DNA of 64,000 nt from Acidipropionibacterium virtanenii (GTDB lineage: Bacteria > Actinomycetota > Actinomycetes > Propionibacteriales > Propionibacteriaceae). The notes beneath the pieces were generated by a model. It did no database searches and was not told the origin of the DNA. It saw only the letters and a program-made list of their open reading frames with translations. The position numbers were made by a program, and so were the translations under genes. Of this stretch, positions 57,217-64,000 are shown piece after piece. Positions within the stretch are counted from its first letter, which is position 1; each line of letters starts with the position of its first letter. The stretch lies in assembly GCF_003325455.1 (NCBI RefSeq), contig NZ_CP025198.1, positions 1,860,001 through 1,924,000 on the forward strand. Reading direction: 5' to 3'.

Positions 57217-57840
57217 TCAGGACAGCACCTGCCGGCTCACCGCCGCCATCCGCTGGCCCACCGTGAACAGACCGGCGAAGGCGAGGTAGCACAGCGCCAC
57301 CGGCAGCCCCCAGACGAACAGGTGGCCGAAAATGCCCGCCTCGGCCAGGCCGGTGAGCTCGACGCCGACCAGCACGATGAGCAGCCGGTCGGAGCGGGTG
57401 GCCAGGCCCATCTTCGCCTCCTTGCCCAGGGACTCGGCCTTGGCGCGCACATAGGAGGTGATCTGGCCGAAGGTCATGGCCGCCATCGCGATCCCGGCCC
57501 ACAGCACGGAATGGCCGTGGCCGGCGTAGTAGAGGGCGACGCCGGCGAAGATGGCGCCGTCGCCGAACCGGTCGAGGGTGGAGTCCAGGAAGGACCCCCA
57601 TTCGGAGTGCCGGCCCAGCTGGCGGGCCATATTGCCGTCCAGGGAGTCGGAGAAGATGAACAGCGCTACGAGCCAGGCCCCCTGCCACAGCCAGCCCCGC
57701 GGGAAGCAGATCAGCGACATCGCCACGGTGCCGATGGTGCCGGCCCAGGTGACCATGTCGGGGGTGACGTGCATCCGGATGAGGGCGGCGGCCAGCGGGT
57801 GCATCGCCTTGGACCAGCCGGCCCTGAAGTGCTCAAGCAT
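57217..57840 (-). CDS. pgsA1: Phosphatidylinositol phosphate synthase
   Basis: 207 residues. The CDP-alcohol phosphotransferase motif is DSLDGNMARQLGRHSEWGSFLDSTLDRFGDGAIFAGVALY. Six membrane helices are indicated. Position beside patA and pimA and the N-terminus MLEHFRAGWSKAMHPLAAALIRMHVTPDMVTWAG match the actinobacterial enzyme that joins CDP-diacylglycerol and inositol 1-phosphate. It overlaps the HIT gene by 8 nt. Confidence 0.93.
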   Translation of the reverse strand: MLEHFRAGWSKAMHPLAAALIRMHVTPDMVTWAGTIGTVAMSLICFPRGWLWQGAWLVALFIFSDSLDGNMARQLGRHSEWGSFLDSTLDRFGDGAIFAGVALYYAGHGHSVLWAGIAMAAMTFGQITSYVRAKAESLGKEAKMGLATRSDRLLIVLVGVELTGLAEAGIFGHLFVWGLPVALCYLAFAGLFTVGQRMAAVSRQVLS

Positions 57841-58420
57841 TGCTCCCCCAGGCCTCGGCGAGCAGGCTCCGGCCGTCGCCCAGCAGCTGGGGAACGGCCC
57901 GGGTGCCCCCGGTGATGGGCAGGAAGTTGGTGTCGCCGACCCATCGGGGCACCACGTGCTGGTGCAGGTGGGCGGCCACCCCAGCCCCGCCCGCGGCGCC
58001 CTGGTTCATCCCCAGGTTGAATCCCTGGGGATGGGAGGTGGCGGTCAGCACCCGGATCGCCGACTGCGACAGTTCGGCCATCTCCCGGGTCTCCTCACCG
58101 GTGGCGTCGACATATCCGGCGACGTGACGGTAGGGGCACACCAGGAGGTGACCCGGAGAGTAGGGGTACAGGTTCATGATGACGTAGCAGTACCGACCGC
58201 GGTGGACGATCAAGGACTCCTCGTCGGAGCGCCCCGGTGCCCGGCAGAACGGGCAGCCGTCCCCCTCGTGGTCGTCGACCGGCTTGTTCTCGCCGCCGAT
58301 GTAGGCCATCCGGTAGGGGGTCCACAGTCGCCGGAAGGGGTCGGGGACGCCGACATGGTCGTCGGCGAACTCGACGCGGATCGATTCCGCCTCAGTCTCG
58401 CAGTCGCGATCAGCGCCCAT
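57833..58420 (-). CDS. HIT-family hydrolase (Rv2613c/AP4A phosphorylase type)
   Basis: 195 residues. A zinc-like CPFCRAPGRSDEESLIVHRGRYCYVIMNLYPYSPGHLLVCPYRHVAGYVD segment precedes the histidine triad HLHQHVVPRW. The Mycobacterium orthologue in the same place, Rv2613c, is a diadenosine tetraphosphate phosphorylase. The gene follows thrS directly (stop to start 3 nt) and belongs to the thrS-HIT-pgsA1-patA-pimA block. Confidence 0.92.
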   Translation of the reverse strand: MGADRDCETEAESIRVEFADDHVGVPDPFRRLWTPYRMAYIGGENKPVDDHEGDGCPFCRAPGRSDEESLIVHRGRYCYVIMNLYPYSPGHLLVCPYRHVAGYVDATGEETREMAELSQSAIRVLTATSHPQGFNLGMNQGAAGGAGVAAHLHQHVVPRWVGDTNFLPITGGTRAVPQLLGDGRSLLAEAWGSNA

Positions 58421-58423
58421 CGC

Positions 58424-60490
58424 TCAGGCCGCTCCCCCGTCGAGGACGTCCTTCGCGTTCTCGGCTGTGGGATCCTCGTTGCGGCGGGCCGCCGACCATC
58501 CGGAGACGAGTGCCACGGCCTGTTCGAGGGGAATCCCGTTGAGCTGGGAGCCGTCACGGAACCGGAAGGAGACCGCCCCGGCCTCGGCGTCCTGAGCGCC
58601 TGCGATGACGATGAACGGGGCCTTGGTCTGGGTGGCGTTGCGGATCTTCTTGCCGAATCGGTCGGTCGACCGGTCGACCTCGATGCGCAGGTCGGCGGCG
58701 CGCAGCCGTGCCGCGAAGGAGTCCAGGTACGAGTCGAACTCCTCGGCCACCGGCACCCCGTGCACCTGGACGGGCGAGAGCCAGACGGGGAAGGCGCCGG
58801 CGTAGTGCTCGGTGAGTACCCCGATGAACCTCTCCACCGAGCCGAGCTTGGCCGAGTGGATCATCACCGGGCGCCGCCGGGTGCCGTCGGGGGCGGTGTA
58901 CTCGAGCTTGAACCGCTCGGGCTGGTTGAAGTCGTACTGGACCGTCGACATCTGCCAGGTCCGCCCGATGGCGTCCTTGGCCTGGACCGAGACCTTCGGG
59001 CCGTAGAAGGCGGCGCCGCCCGGATCCGGCACCAGGTCCAGGCCGGTGGAGCGGCAGGTCTCGTCGAGGATCCGGGTCGCCTCGGCCCAGTCCTGCGCCG
59101 AGCCGATGAACTTGTCCTGGTTCTTCCCGTCCGCGTCGCGGGTCGACAGTTCCAGGTAGAACTCCCCCAGCCCGAAGGCCTTCAGCACGTCATCGAAGAA
59201 GCTCAGCAGATCGCGGATGACGCCTGGGGCCTGCTCGGGGGTGCAGTAGATGTGGGAGTCGTCCTGGGTGAAGCCGCGCATCCGGGTGAGTCCCTGGACC
59301 ACTCCGGACTTCTCATACCGGTAGTCGTGGCCCATCTCGAACAGCTTGAGCGGCAGGTCGCGGTAGGAGCGGCCGCGCGAACTGTAGATGAGGTTCTGCA
59401 TCGGGCAGTTCATGGCCTTGAGGTAGTACTCCTGGCCCGCCCTGGTGACCTCGCCCTGCTCGTCGCGCTCCTCGTCGACGTTCATCGGCGGGAACATGGT
59501 CTCGGCGTAGTGCGGCAGGTGACCGGAGGTGTGGAAGACCCCGCTCTTGGTGATCTCGGGGGTGTAGACGATGTCGAAGCCGCGACGCAGGTGCTCGGTG
59601 GTGATGAAGTCCTCGATGATGTGGCGCAGGATCCCGCCCTTGGGGTGGAACACCGCCAGCCCGGGTCCGATCTCCTCGGGGAAGCTGAACAGGTCGAGTT
59701 CGGCGCCCAACTTGCGGTGGTCGCGCCTGGCGGCCTCGGCCATCCGGGTCTGGTAGGCGAGCAGGTCGTCCTTGGACGCCCAGGCGGTGCCGTAGATGCG
59801 CTGCAGCTGGTCGTTGGCCTGGTCGCCCTTCCAGTAGGCGGCCGAGGACTTCGTGAGGGCGAAGCCGTTGCCGAGGTACTTGGTGGAGGGCACGTGGGGG
59901 CCGCGGCACAGGTCCTTCCAGGCGGTCCGGCCGTCGCGGCGCACGTTGTCGTAGACGGTCAGCTCGGCCCCGCCGACCTCCACCGACGCCCCCTCGGCCT
60001 CATGCCCTCCCTTGGAACCGATGAGCTCCAGCTTGTAGGGCTGGTCGGCCAGCTCGGCTCGGGCCTGGTCCTCGGAGACCACCCGGCGCACGAAGCGCTG
60101 GTTCTCCTTGACGATCCTCTTCATCCGCTTCTCGAGGTCCTTGATGAGCTCGGGGGTCACGGCGTCGATGTTGCCGAAGTCGTAGTAGAAGCCGTCGGTG
60201 ATGAACGGGCCGATGCCGAGGTTGACCTGCGGGAAGACCTCCTGGACGGCCTGGGCCATCACGTGGGTGGCCGAGTGCCGGATGATGTTCAGCCCGTCGT
60301 CACTGGAGGCCTCCACGGCCTCGACGAGGGCGCCGTCGGGGACCTGGCGCTGCAGGTCCAGCAGCTGGCCGTCGACCCGCATGGCCACGACGCCGCGATC
60401 GGCGCCGAAGAGCTCCAGCCCGGTAGTCGTGGTGTCCACCTGGCGTTCCTCGGAGCTACCGGATCGCTGAACGGTGAATGAGATGGACAC
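58424..60490 (-). CDS. thrS: Threonyl-tRNA synthetase
   Basis: 688 residues from GTG 60490 (GAGAAAG upstream); the longer frame upstream enters a hairpin region and is not used. An N-terminal TGS-like domain, the editing domain with [33 protein letters not shown], and the class II core ([82 protein letters not shown]) are present, then the anticodon-binding domain ending [20 protein letters not shown]. Zinc ligands include Cys in NCPMQ. It leads the PIM block. Confidence 0.96.
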   Translation of the reverse strand: MSISFTVQRSGSSEERQVDTTTTGLELFGADRGVVAMRVDGQLLDLQRQVPDGALVEAVEASSDDGLNIIRHSATHVMAQAVQEVFPQVNLGIGPFITDGFYYDFGNIDAVTPELIKDLEKRMKRIVKENQRFVRRVVSEDQARAELADQPYKLELIGSKGGHEAEGASVEVGGAELTVYDNVRRDGRTAWKDLCRGPHVPSTKYLGNGFALTKSSAAYWKGDQANDQLQRIYGTAWASKDDLLAYQTRMAEAARRDHRKLGAELDLFSFPEEIGPGLAVFHPKGGILRHIIEDFITTEHLRRGFDIVYTPEITKSGVFHTSGHLPHYAETMFPPMNVDEERDEQGEVTRAGQEYYLKAMNCPMQNLIYSSRGRSYRDLPLKLFEMGHDYRYEKSGVVQGLTRMRGFTQDDSHIYCTPEQAPGVIRDLLSFFDDVLKAFGLGEFYLELSTRDADGKNQDKFIGSAQDWAEATRILDETCRSTGLDLVPDPGGAAFYGPKVSVQAKDAIGRTWQMSTVQYDFNQPERFKLEYTAPDGTRRRPVMIHSAKLGSVERFIGVLTEHYAGAFPVWLSPVQVHGVPVAEEFDSYLDSFAARLRAADLRIEVDRSTDRFGKKIRNATQTKAPFIVIAGAQDAEAGAVSFRFRDGSQLNGIPLEQAVALVSGWSAARRNEDPTAENAKDVLDGGAA

Positions 60491-60580
60491 GATGACATTC
60501 TTTCTCTCGACGTGGCCCGGGACAGTGCCGGGGCGAGTGTTCTGGCGGTCGTGGGCGCGAGCCTCGGGGGCTCTGCGTGT

Positions 60581-60651
60581 CGGACCGACCGATCCCATCA
60601 TGCCCGATGTCGCCACCGGGGTCGCCATCGGTACGGATGGCGGTCGGTCCG
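60581..60651 (-). terminator. Hairpin between adh and thrS (terminator or thrS leader structure)
   Basis: CGGACCGACCG (60581-60591) pairs with CGGTCGGTCCG (60641-60651); the 49-nt interior contains a smaller stem (CCATC/GATGG). It lies downstream of adh and upstream of thrS on the same strand, so it may end the adh transcript or attenuate thrS. No T-box consensus was seen. Confidence 0.5.
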
Positions 60652-60673
60652 GCCTCCCCGGCAGGCCGCCTTC

Positions 60674-61735
60674 TCAGAAGGTGGAGGTGTCGATGACGAA
60701 ACGGAACCTCACGTCGCCGGCCACCACGCGGTCGTAGGCGGCGTCGACCTGGTCGACGCCGATCGTCTCGACCCTGGCCCCGAAGCCGTGGGCGGCGCAG
60801 AAGTCGAGCATCTCCTGGGTCTGGGCGATCCCTCCGATGTTGGAGCCGGCCAGCACCTTGTTGCCGTTGATGAGGTTGCCCATCGGCAGCTCGAGGGGCT
60901 CGGGCGGCAGGCCGACGTTGACCATGACGCCGCGCGGGCGCAGCAGCCCCAGGTAGGAGCGCAGCGGGATCTGGGCGCTGATGGTGTTGAGGATGAGGTC
61001 GAAGGAGGCCCGGTGTGCCTTGAAGAATCCGTCCTCCGATGTCGCCAGGACGTGGGAGGCGCCGAGTTCGCGGGCGATGTCCTGCTTGCGCAGGGTGCGG
61101 GTGAACACGGTGACCTCGGCGCCGCGGGCGGCGGCGATCTGGACCCCCATGTGTCCCAGCCCGCCCAGGCCGACGACGGCCACCTGGGAGCCCGGCCGTG
61201 CGTTCCAGGCCGCCAGCGGGGAGTAGGTGGTGATGCCGGCGCACAGCAGCGGGGCGGCCTCCTCGAAGCCCAGGGCGTCAGGGATGCGGCACACGAAGCG
61301 CTCGTTGACGACGATCTTCTGGGCGTAGCCGCCCTGGGTGATGGTGCCGTCGACATCGGTGGAGTCATAGGTGCCGACCATGCCGCGCGACTGCCCATGG
61401 GTTCCGGTGCAGCACTGCTCGTTGCCCGCCAGGCACTCCTGGCAGGTTCCGCAGGAGTTCACCATGCAGCCGACCCCGACCCGGTCGCCGACCTTCCAGC
61501 GCCTCACCGCCGATCCGACCGACTCCACGACGCCGGCGATCTCGTGGCCGACGGTCAGCGGGAAGTGGGCCCTCCCCCACTCGTTGCGGACGGTGTGGAT
61601 GTCGGAGTGGCAGATCCCGGCGGCCCTGATGCCGATGACGACGTCGTCGGGTCGTGGATCGCGCCGGGAGATCTCCACCACCTGGAAGGGCTTGTCCGGG
61701 CCGGTCTTCTGCAGCGCCTTGACGGTGAAGGGCAT
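60674..61735 (-). CDS. Zinc-dependent NAD(P) alcohol dehydrogenase (YahK/cinnamyl type)
   Basis: 353 residues, medium-chain dehydrogenase. The catalytic zinc site is in AAGICHSDIHTV and TVGHEIAGVVESVG; the structural zinc lobe is CGTCQECLAGNEQCC. The dinucleotide loop is VAVVGLGGLGHMGVQIAAARGAEVTVFTR. The GTYDSTDVDGTITQGGYAQKIVV stretch places it with YahK-like NADPH aldehyde reductases. AAGGAG is 7 nt before the ATG. It is monocistronic, with a hairpin after the stop. Confidence 0.93.
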   Translation of the reverse strand: MPFTVKALQKTGPDKPFQVVEISRRDPRPDDVVIGIRAAGICHSDIHTVRNEWGRAHFPLTVGHEIAGVVESVGSAVRRWKVGDRVGVGCMVNSCGTCQECLAGNEQCCTGTHGQSRGMVGTYDSTDVDGTITQGGYAQKIVVNERFVCRIPDALGFEEAAPLLCAGITTYSPLAAWNARPGSQVAVVGLGGLGHMGVQIAAARGAEVTVFTRTLRKQDIARELGASHVLATSEDGFFKAHRASFDLILNTISAQIPLRSYLGLLRPRGVMVNVGLPPEPLELPMGNLINGNKVLAGSNIGGIAQTQEMLDFCAAHGFGARVETIGVDQVDAAYDRVVAGDVRFRFVIDTSTF

Positions 61736-61918
61736 CGATGACTCCTTGAACGGGGAACGGAGACGTGCCGACCGGGGCCGACGGCGCCCAGCCTATCGGC
61801 ACCGTCGCGCTCACAGGCTCGAGACGCGAGAAAGAGCGCCCCATCCGGGACGCTCCTCTTGCTGGAGCTACACGCTCCGAACATCTTCTATTTGCCCTTT
61901 GTTCCAACAAGAGCCATC

Positions 61919-61993
61919 TGGTGGGCGATGCGGGTTTCGAACCCGCGACCTCTTCGGTGTGAACGAAGCGCGCTACCACTGCGCCAACCGCCC
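61919..61993 (-). tRNA. tRNA-Val (anticodon CAC)
   Basis: Cloverleaf on the minus strand: acceptor GGGCGGT/ATCGCCC, anticodon stem CTTCG/CGAAG with loop TTCACAC (anticodon CAC), T arm with GGTTCGAAA, and an encoded CCA. It is the inverted near-copy of the tRNA-Val(GAC) at 62322. Confidence 0.95.
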
Positions 61994-62137
61994 AGCGAGG
62001 AAGAACTATGCCAGACCTTCCCGGGCATGTCCAACCACGCATCGGCTCTCACCTGATCTGTGTGATTTGCGCCCCCAGCCCGCCGTGGTCTACTGTTCTT
62101 TCTCGTCGCCCGGCGGGTCACCCATCGGAGCAGGCAC

Positions 62138-62210
62138 GCGGACGTGGCTCAGTTGGTAGAGCATCACCTTGCCAAGGTGAGGGTCGCGGGTTCGAGTCCC
62201 GTCGTCCGCT
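62138..62210 (+). tRNA. tRNA-Gly (anticodon GCC)
   Basis: Acceptor GCGGACG/CGTCCGC, anticodon stem CACCT/AGGTG with loop TGCCA (anticodon GCC), T loop GGGTTCGAGTCCC, discriminator T; CCA is not encoded. First of three tandem tRNA genes. Confidence 0.95.
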
Positions 62211-62249
62211 CGGAGAGGGTCCCTCGGACCCCATCCAGGAGACAACCTT

Positions 62250-62320
62250 GGTGGAGTGGCCGAGAGGCGAGGCAACGGACTGCAAATCCGTCTACACGGG
62301 TTCAAATCCCGTCTCCACCT
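62250..62320 (+). tRNA. tRNA-Cys (anticodon GCA)
   Basis: Acceptor GGTGGAG/CTCCACC, anticodon arm CGGACTGCAAATCCG with anticodon GCA, T arm GGGTTCAAATCCC, discriminator T; CCA is not encoded. It lies 39 nt after tRNA-Gly. Confidence 0.95.
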
Positions 62321-62321
62321 C

Positions 62322-62396
62322 GGGCGGTTGGCGCAGCGGTAGCGCGCTTCCCTGACACGGAAGAGGTCGCCAGTTCAAACCTGGCATCGCCCACCA
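62322..62396 (+). tRNA. tRNA-Val (anticodon GAC)
   Basis: Acceptor GGGCGGT/ATCGCCC, anticodon arm CTTCCCTGACACGGAAG with anticodon GAC, T arm CCAGTTCAAACCTGG, encoded CCA. It begins one nucleotide after tRNA-Cys, so the three are processed from one transcript. Confidence 0.95.
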
Positions 62397-62464
62397 TCGG
62401 ACGAAGGGGCCGGTCGGCGCACGCCGGTCGGCCCCTTCTCCGTCGTCCCGTTGAGAGGAGAGGC

Positions 62465-63217
62465 ATGACTGCGCCCGTCCTCGTTCTCGTCATGCCGTCG
62501 ACCCCCGAGGGCCCTGCGACCATCACCGCCCACCGGATCCGCCAGCGCCTGGCCAAGATCCATCCCCACATCGAGACGGCCATCGCGTTCAGCGGCAACG
62601 CCGATGAGGGGGCGGCCCGGCTCGCCGCGAAGCAGGAGTGGACGGAACTCGTGCTCGTTCCGATGGATCTCACCCACCTGCACGATCTTCCCGAACCGGT
62701 CCACGAGCTGTCCGACCGCCTGGCGGGCGCCCGGCCGGATCTGTCGATCCGGCTGGGCCGGCCGCTGGGCCCCGCCCCGGCACTGCTGGGCCTGGTCGAC
62801 ACGAGACTGCGGCTGGCCACCCACCGGGCCCACACCCAGGAGATCGACGCCTTGGTGCTTTCCACCCCAGACGCCGGCGACAAGCGCGGCGCCGCGATGC
62901 TCTCCAGGCTGTCGAGGATGTGGTCCCAGCACCACCGGCTGCCGGTCCGCCTGGCCAATGACGCGGGCGGTGCGGGTCATGTCGACGAGGTGGTCCACAC
63001 ACTGCGCCTGGAGGGACGCCGCCATGTCGCGGTAGGAAGCATGTGGGTCTGCGAGAACACCGCCTGGCACGAGCATGTGCGCTGCGCCATGGGCGCCGGG
63101 ACCGAGGTGGTCTCGAGCCCCATCGGAGACGACCCGCTGCTGGCCGAATGGGCCTTCGAGCGGTACTGCTCGGCCGCCATGGGGCTGGTCGCCGATGATC
63201 CCGGAACCGAGGCCTGA
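62465..63217 (+). CDS. CbiX/sirohydrochlorin-chelatase-like protein
   Basis: 250 residues; GAGAGGAGAGG precedes ATG 62465. Two repeated halves of the CbiX/SirB type are seen: ALVLVMPSTPEGPATITAHRIRQRLAKIHPHIETAIAF... LVLVPMDLTHLHDLPEPVHELSDRLAGARPDLSIRLGRPLGPAPALLGLVDTRL, then IDALVLSTPDAGDKRGAAMLSRLSR... HVAVGSMWVCENTAWHEHVRCAM. The canonical active-site HGS motif at the N-terminus is replaced by MPST, so chelatase activity is doubtful. Propionibacteria make cobalamin, but no cobalamin gene is in the window. Confidence 0.65.
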   Translation: MTAPVLVLVMPSTPEGPATITAHRIRQRLAKIHPHIETAIAFSGNADEGAARLAAKQEWTELVLVPMDLTHLHDLPEPVHELSDRLAGARPDLSIRLGRPLGPAPALLGLVDTRLRLATHRAHTQEIDALVLSTPDAGDKRGAAMLSRLSRMWSQHHRLPVRLANDAGGAGHVDEVVHTLRLEGRRHVAVGSMWVCENTAWHEHVRCAMGAGTEVVSSPIGDDPLLAEWAFERYCSAAMGLVADDPGTEA

Positions 63218-63415
63218 CGCCCCCGTCCTCAGGCCCCTGCGGGCAGCGCAGCAGATCGCTGACGAGGGTGACCTCCTTGTTGCCGTCCATGGCTCGTATT
63301 CCGGCCCACATCCCGCACCGTGCCGGTCCGCCCCTGGAACAATCCGACCGGCCCGGACGTTCCTGTGTCGGATCTCCCGCATGGGCGAGCCGATACCGGA
63401 GGACAGGAGGCGGCG

Positions 63416-63847
63416 ATGAGCACCGACGAGGACGGACCCACTCCCGAGGTGGCGCTCACCGATGACCAGTGGCGCGAGCGTCTCACCGATGCCGAGTTCC
63501 AGGTGCTGCGCCGCGCGGCCACCGAGGCCCCTTTCACCGGGGAGTACACCGACACCACCACCGAGGGCGTCTACCGGTGCCGGGCGTGCGGCGCGGAGCT
63601 GTTCCGCAGCACCGAGAAGTTCTCATCCCACTGCGGGTGGCCCAGCTTCTTCTCCCCCCTGGCCGAGGACCGGGTGCGCTATGTGACCGACACCTCGGTA
63701 CCGGGGATGCCCCGCACCGAGGTGCGGTGCGCCTCCTGCGGCTCCCACCTGGGCCATGTCTTCGCCGGGGAGGGTTACGACACCCCGACCGATCTGAGGT
63801 ACTGCATCAACTCGATCAGCCTCACCCTCGCCACGGACGGGGACTGA
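63416..63847 (+). CDS. msrB: Peptide-methionine (R)-S-oxide reductase MsrB
   Basis: 143 residues; GACAGGAGG precedes ATG 63416. Signatures: GEYTDTTTEGVYRCRACGAELFRSTEKFSSHCGWPSFFSPL, MPRTEVRCASCGSHLGHVFAGEGYDTPTDLRYCINSISLTL. Four zinc cysteines (CRAC, CASC) and the catalytic Cys in RYCINS are present. It reduces methionine R-sulfoxide in proteins using thioredoxin. Confidence 0.95.
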   Translation: MSTDEDGPTPEVALTDDQWRERLTDAEFQVLRRAATEAPFTGEYTDTTTEGVYRCRACGAELFRSTEKFSSHCGWPSFFSPLAEDRVRYVTDTSVPGMPRTEVRCASCGSHLGHVFAGEGYDTPTDLRYCINSISLTLATDGD

Positions 63848-63911
63848 TACTCGCAGCCGGGCCACGGCGCGCCGGGGGCGGCATCGTCTCCGGCACAGCT
63901 AGCCTTCGGGT

Positions 63912-64000
63912 GTGACCCCTGATCCCCACATCGACCCCGTCACCGACTTCGCCTCGGTGCGCGAGCGCGTCTCAGAGCATCCCTGGCGTGCGGAGCTGTC
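63912..64000 (+). CDS. Unidentified protein, N-terminus only
   Basis: A GTG at 63912 opens a frame to the window edge that begins TPDPHIDPVTDFASVRERVSEHPWRAEL. TAGCCT ends exactly 6 nt before the GTG, matching the leaderless promoters of this genome. The visible 29 residues do not allow naming; a DUF3000-like or RNase D-like protein is possible by analogy with actinobacterial gene order, but this is a guess. Confidence 0.55.
   Translation, partial: MTPDPHIDPVTDFASVRERVSEHPWRAEL

Noticed and set aside
60491-60673. T-box leader upstream of thrS
   Set aside because: No T-box sequence (TGGNACCGCG-like) is present; only a plain hairpin is seen.
1-64000. CRISPR arrays, rRNA genes, complete insertion sequences or a prophage
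   Set aside because: No regularly spaced repeat-spacer array, rRNA sequence, transposase gene or phage structural gene was seen; the only mobile-like signals are the relics at 8.3-14.3 kb.

Overview
This window comes from a high-GC actinobacterium, most probably a member of the Propionibacteriaceae (an Acidipropionibacterium-like organism). The main reasons are a PPi-dependent phosphofructokinase (46940-48163) very close to the characterised Propionibacterium enzyme, and a 1133-residue protein (38635-42036) that matches the PPi-type PEP carboxykinase described from Propionibacterium and Entamoeba. Two blocks keep the Mycobacterium gene order (Rv1822-Rv1830 and Rv2610c-Rv2614c). Many genes carry a TANNNT hexamer ending exactly 6 nt before the start codon, which indicates frequent leaderless transcription.

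Layout. 0-4 kb: the end of a flavoprotein oxidoreductase, a MarR regulator with three candidate operators, a GNAT acetyltransferase, a TetR regulator and a threonine aldolase. 4.0-5.7 kb: a PopR/ClgR-like activator facing a two-gene clpP operon. Three tandem 15-bp palindromes lie upstream of that operon, the downstream ClpP lacks its catalytic serine, and the activator ends in an SsrA-like LALAA tail. 5.7-8.3 kb: a stand-alone LigD-type polymerase, a hydrolase and a ketopantoate reductase. 8.3-14.3 kb is accessory: a HipBA toxin-antitoxin pair flanked by two related operator sequences, a weakly recombinase-like protein overlapping an excisionase-like HTH protein, a cluster of GAAAC repeats, and remnants of AraC, VOC and P-type ATPase genes around an MFS exporter.

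14.3-38.5 kb is mostly housekeeping: a HAD phosphatase, an aldo-keto reductase, a CoA-transferase family protein, metY-metX-metW, lrp-lnt-ppm1, rbpA, a GDPD, pyridoxal kinase, an HTH-MurA fusion, lpd, cstA with its small partner, an amino-acid permease, arfB, a family 5 uracil-DNA glycosylase, a PAC2 protein and a lidless Hsp70. 38.6-49.3 kb: PPi-PEPCK, an IMPACT protein, a GH3 lipoprotein, a DAG kinase, MTA/SAH nucleosidase, a YciO protein, a TadE-like protein, pfp and a YihY membrane protein. 49.3-55.0 kb: the cell-division and signalling block (resR-like MerR, bifunctional nuclease, ftsR, garA, gcvH-like, DUF881, sbp, DUF881, CDP-alcohol transferase). The GcvH here has lost the lipoyl-lysine. 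55.0-60.5 kb: pimA, patA, pgsA1, HIT hydrolase and thrS, the start of phosphatidylinositol mannoside synthesis. 60.6-64 kb: an alcohol dehydrogenase, four tRNA genes, a CbiX-like protein, msrB and the start of one further gene.

The observations most worth following are the PopR/ClpP locus, the lysine-free GcvH-like protein, the coexistence of two PPi-dependent central-metabolism enzymes, the HipB-type operator repeated upstream of panE, and a 12-bp intergenic motif (GGGCCTGTTATT) present four times.
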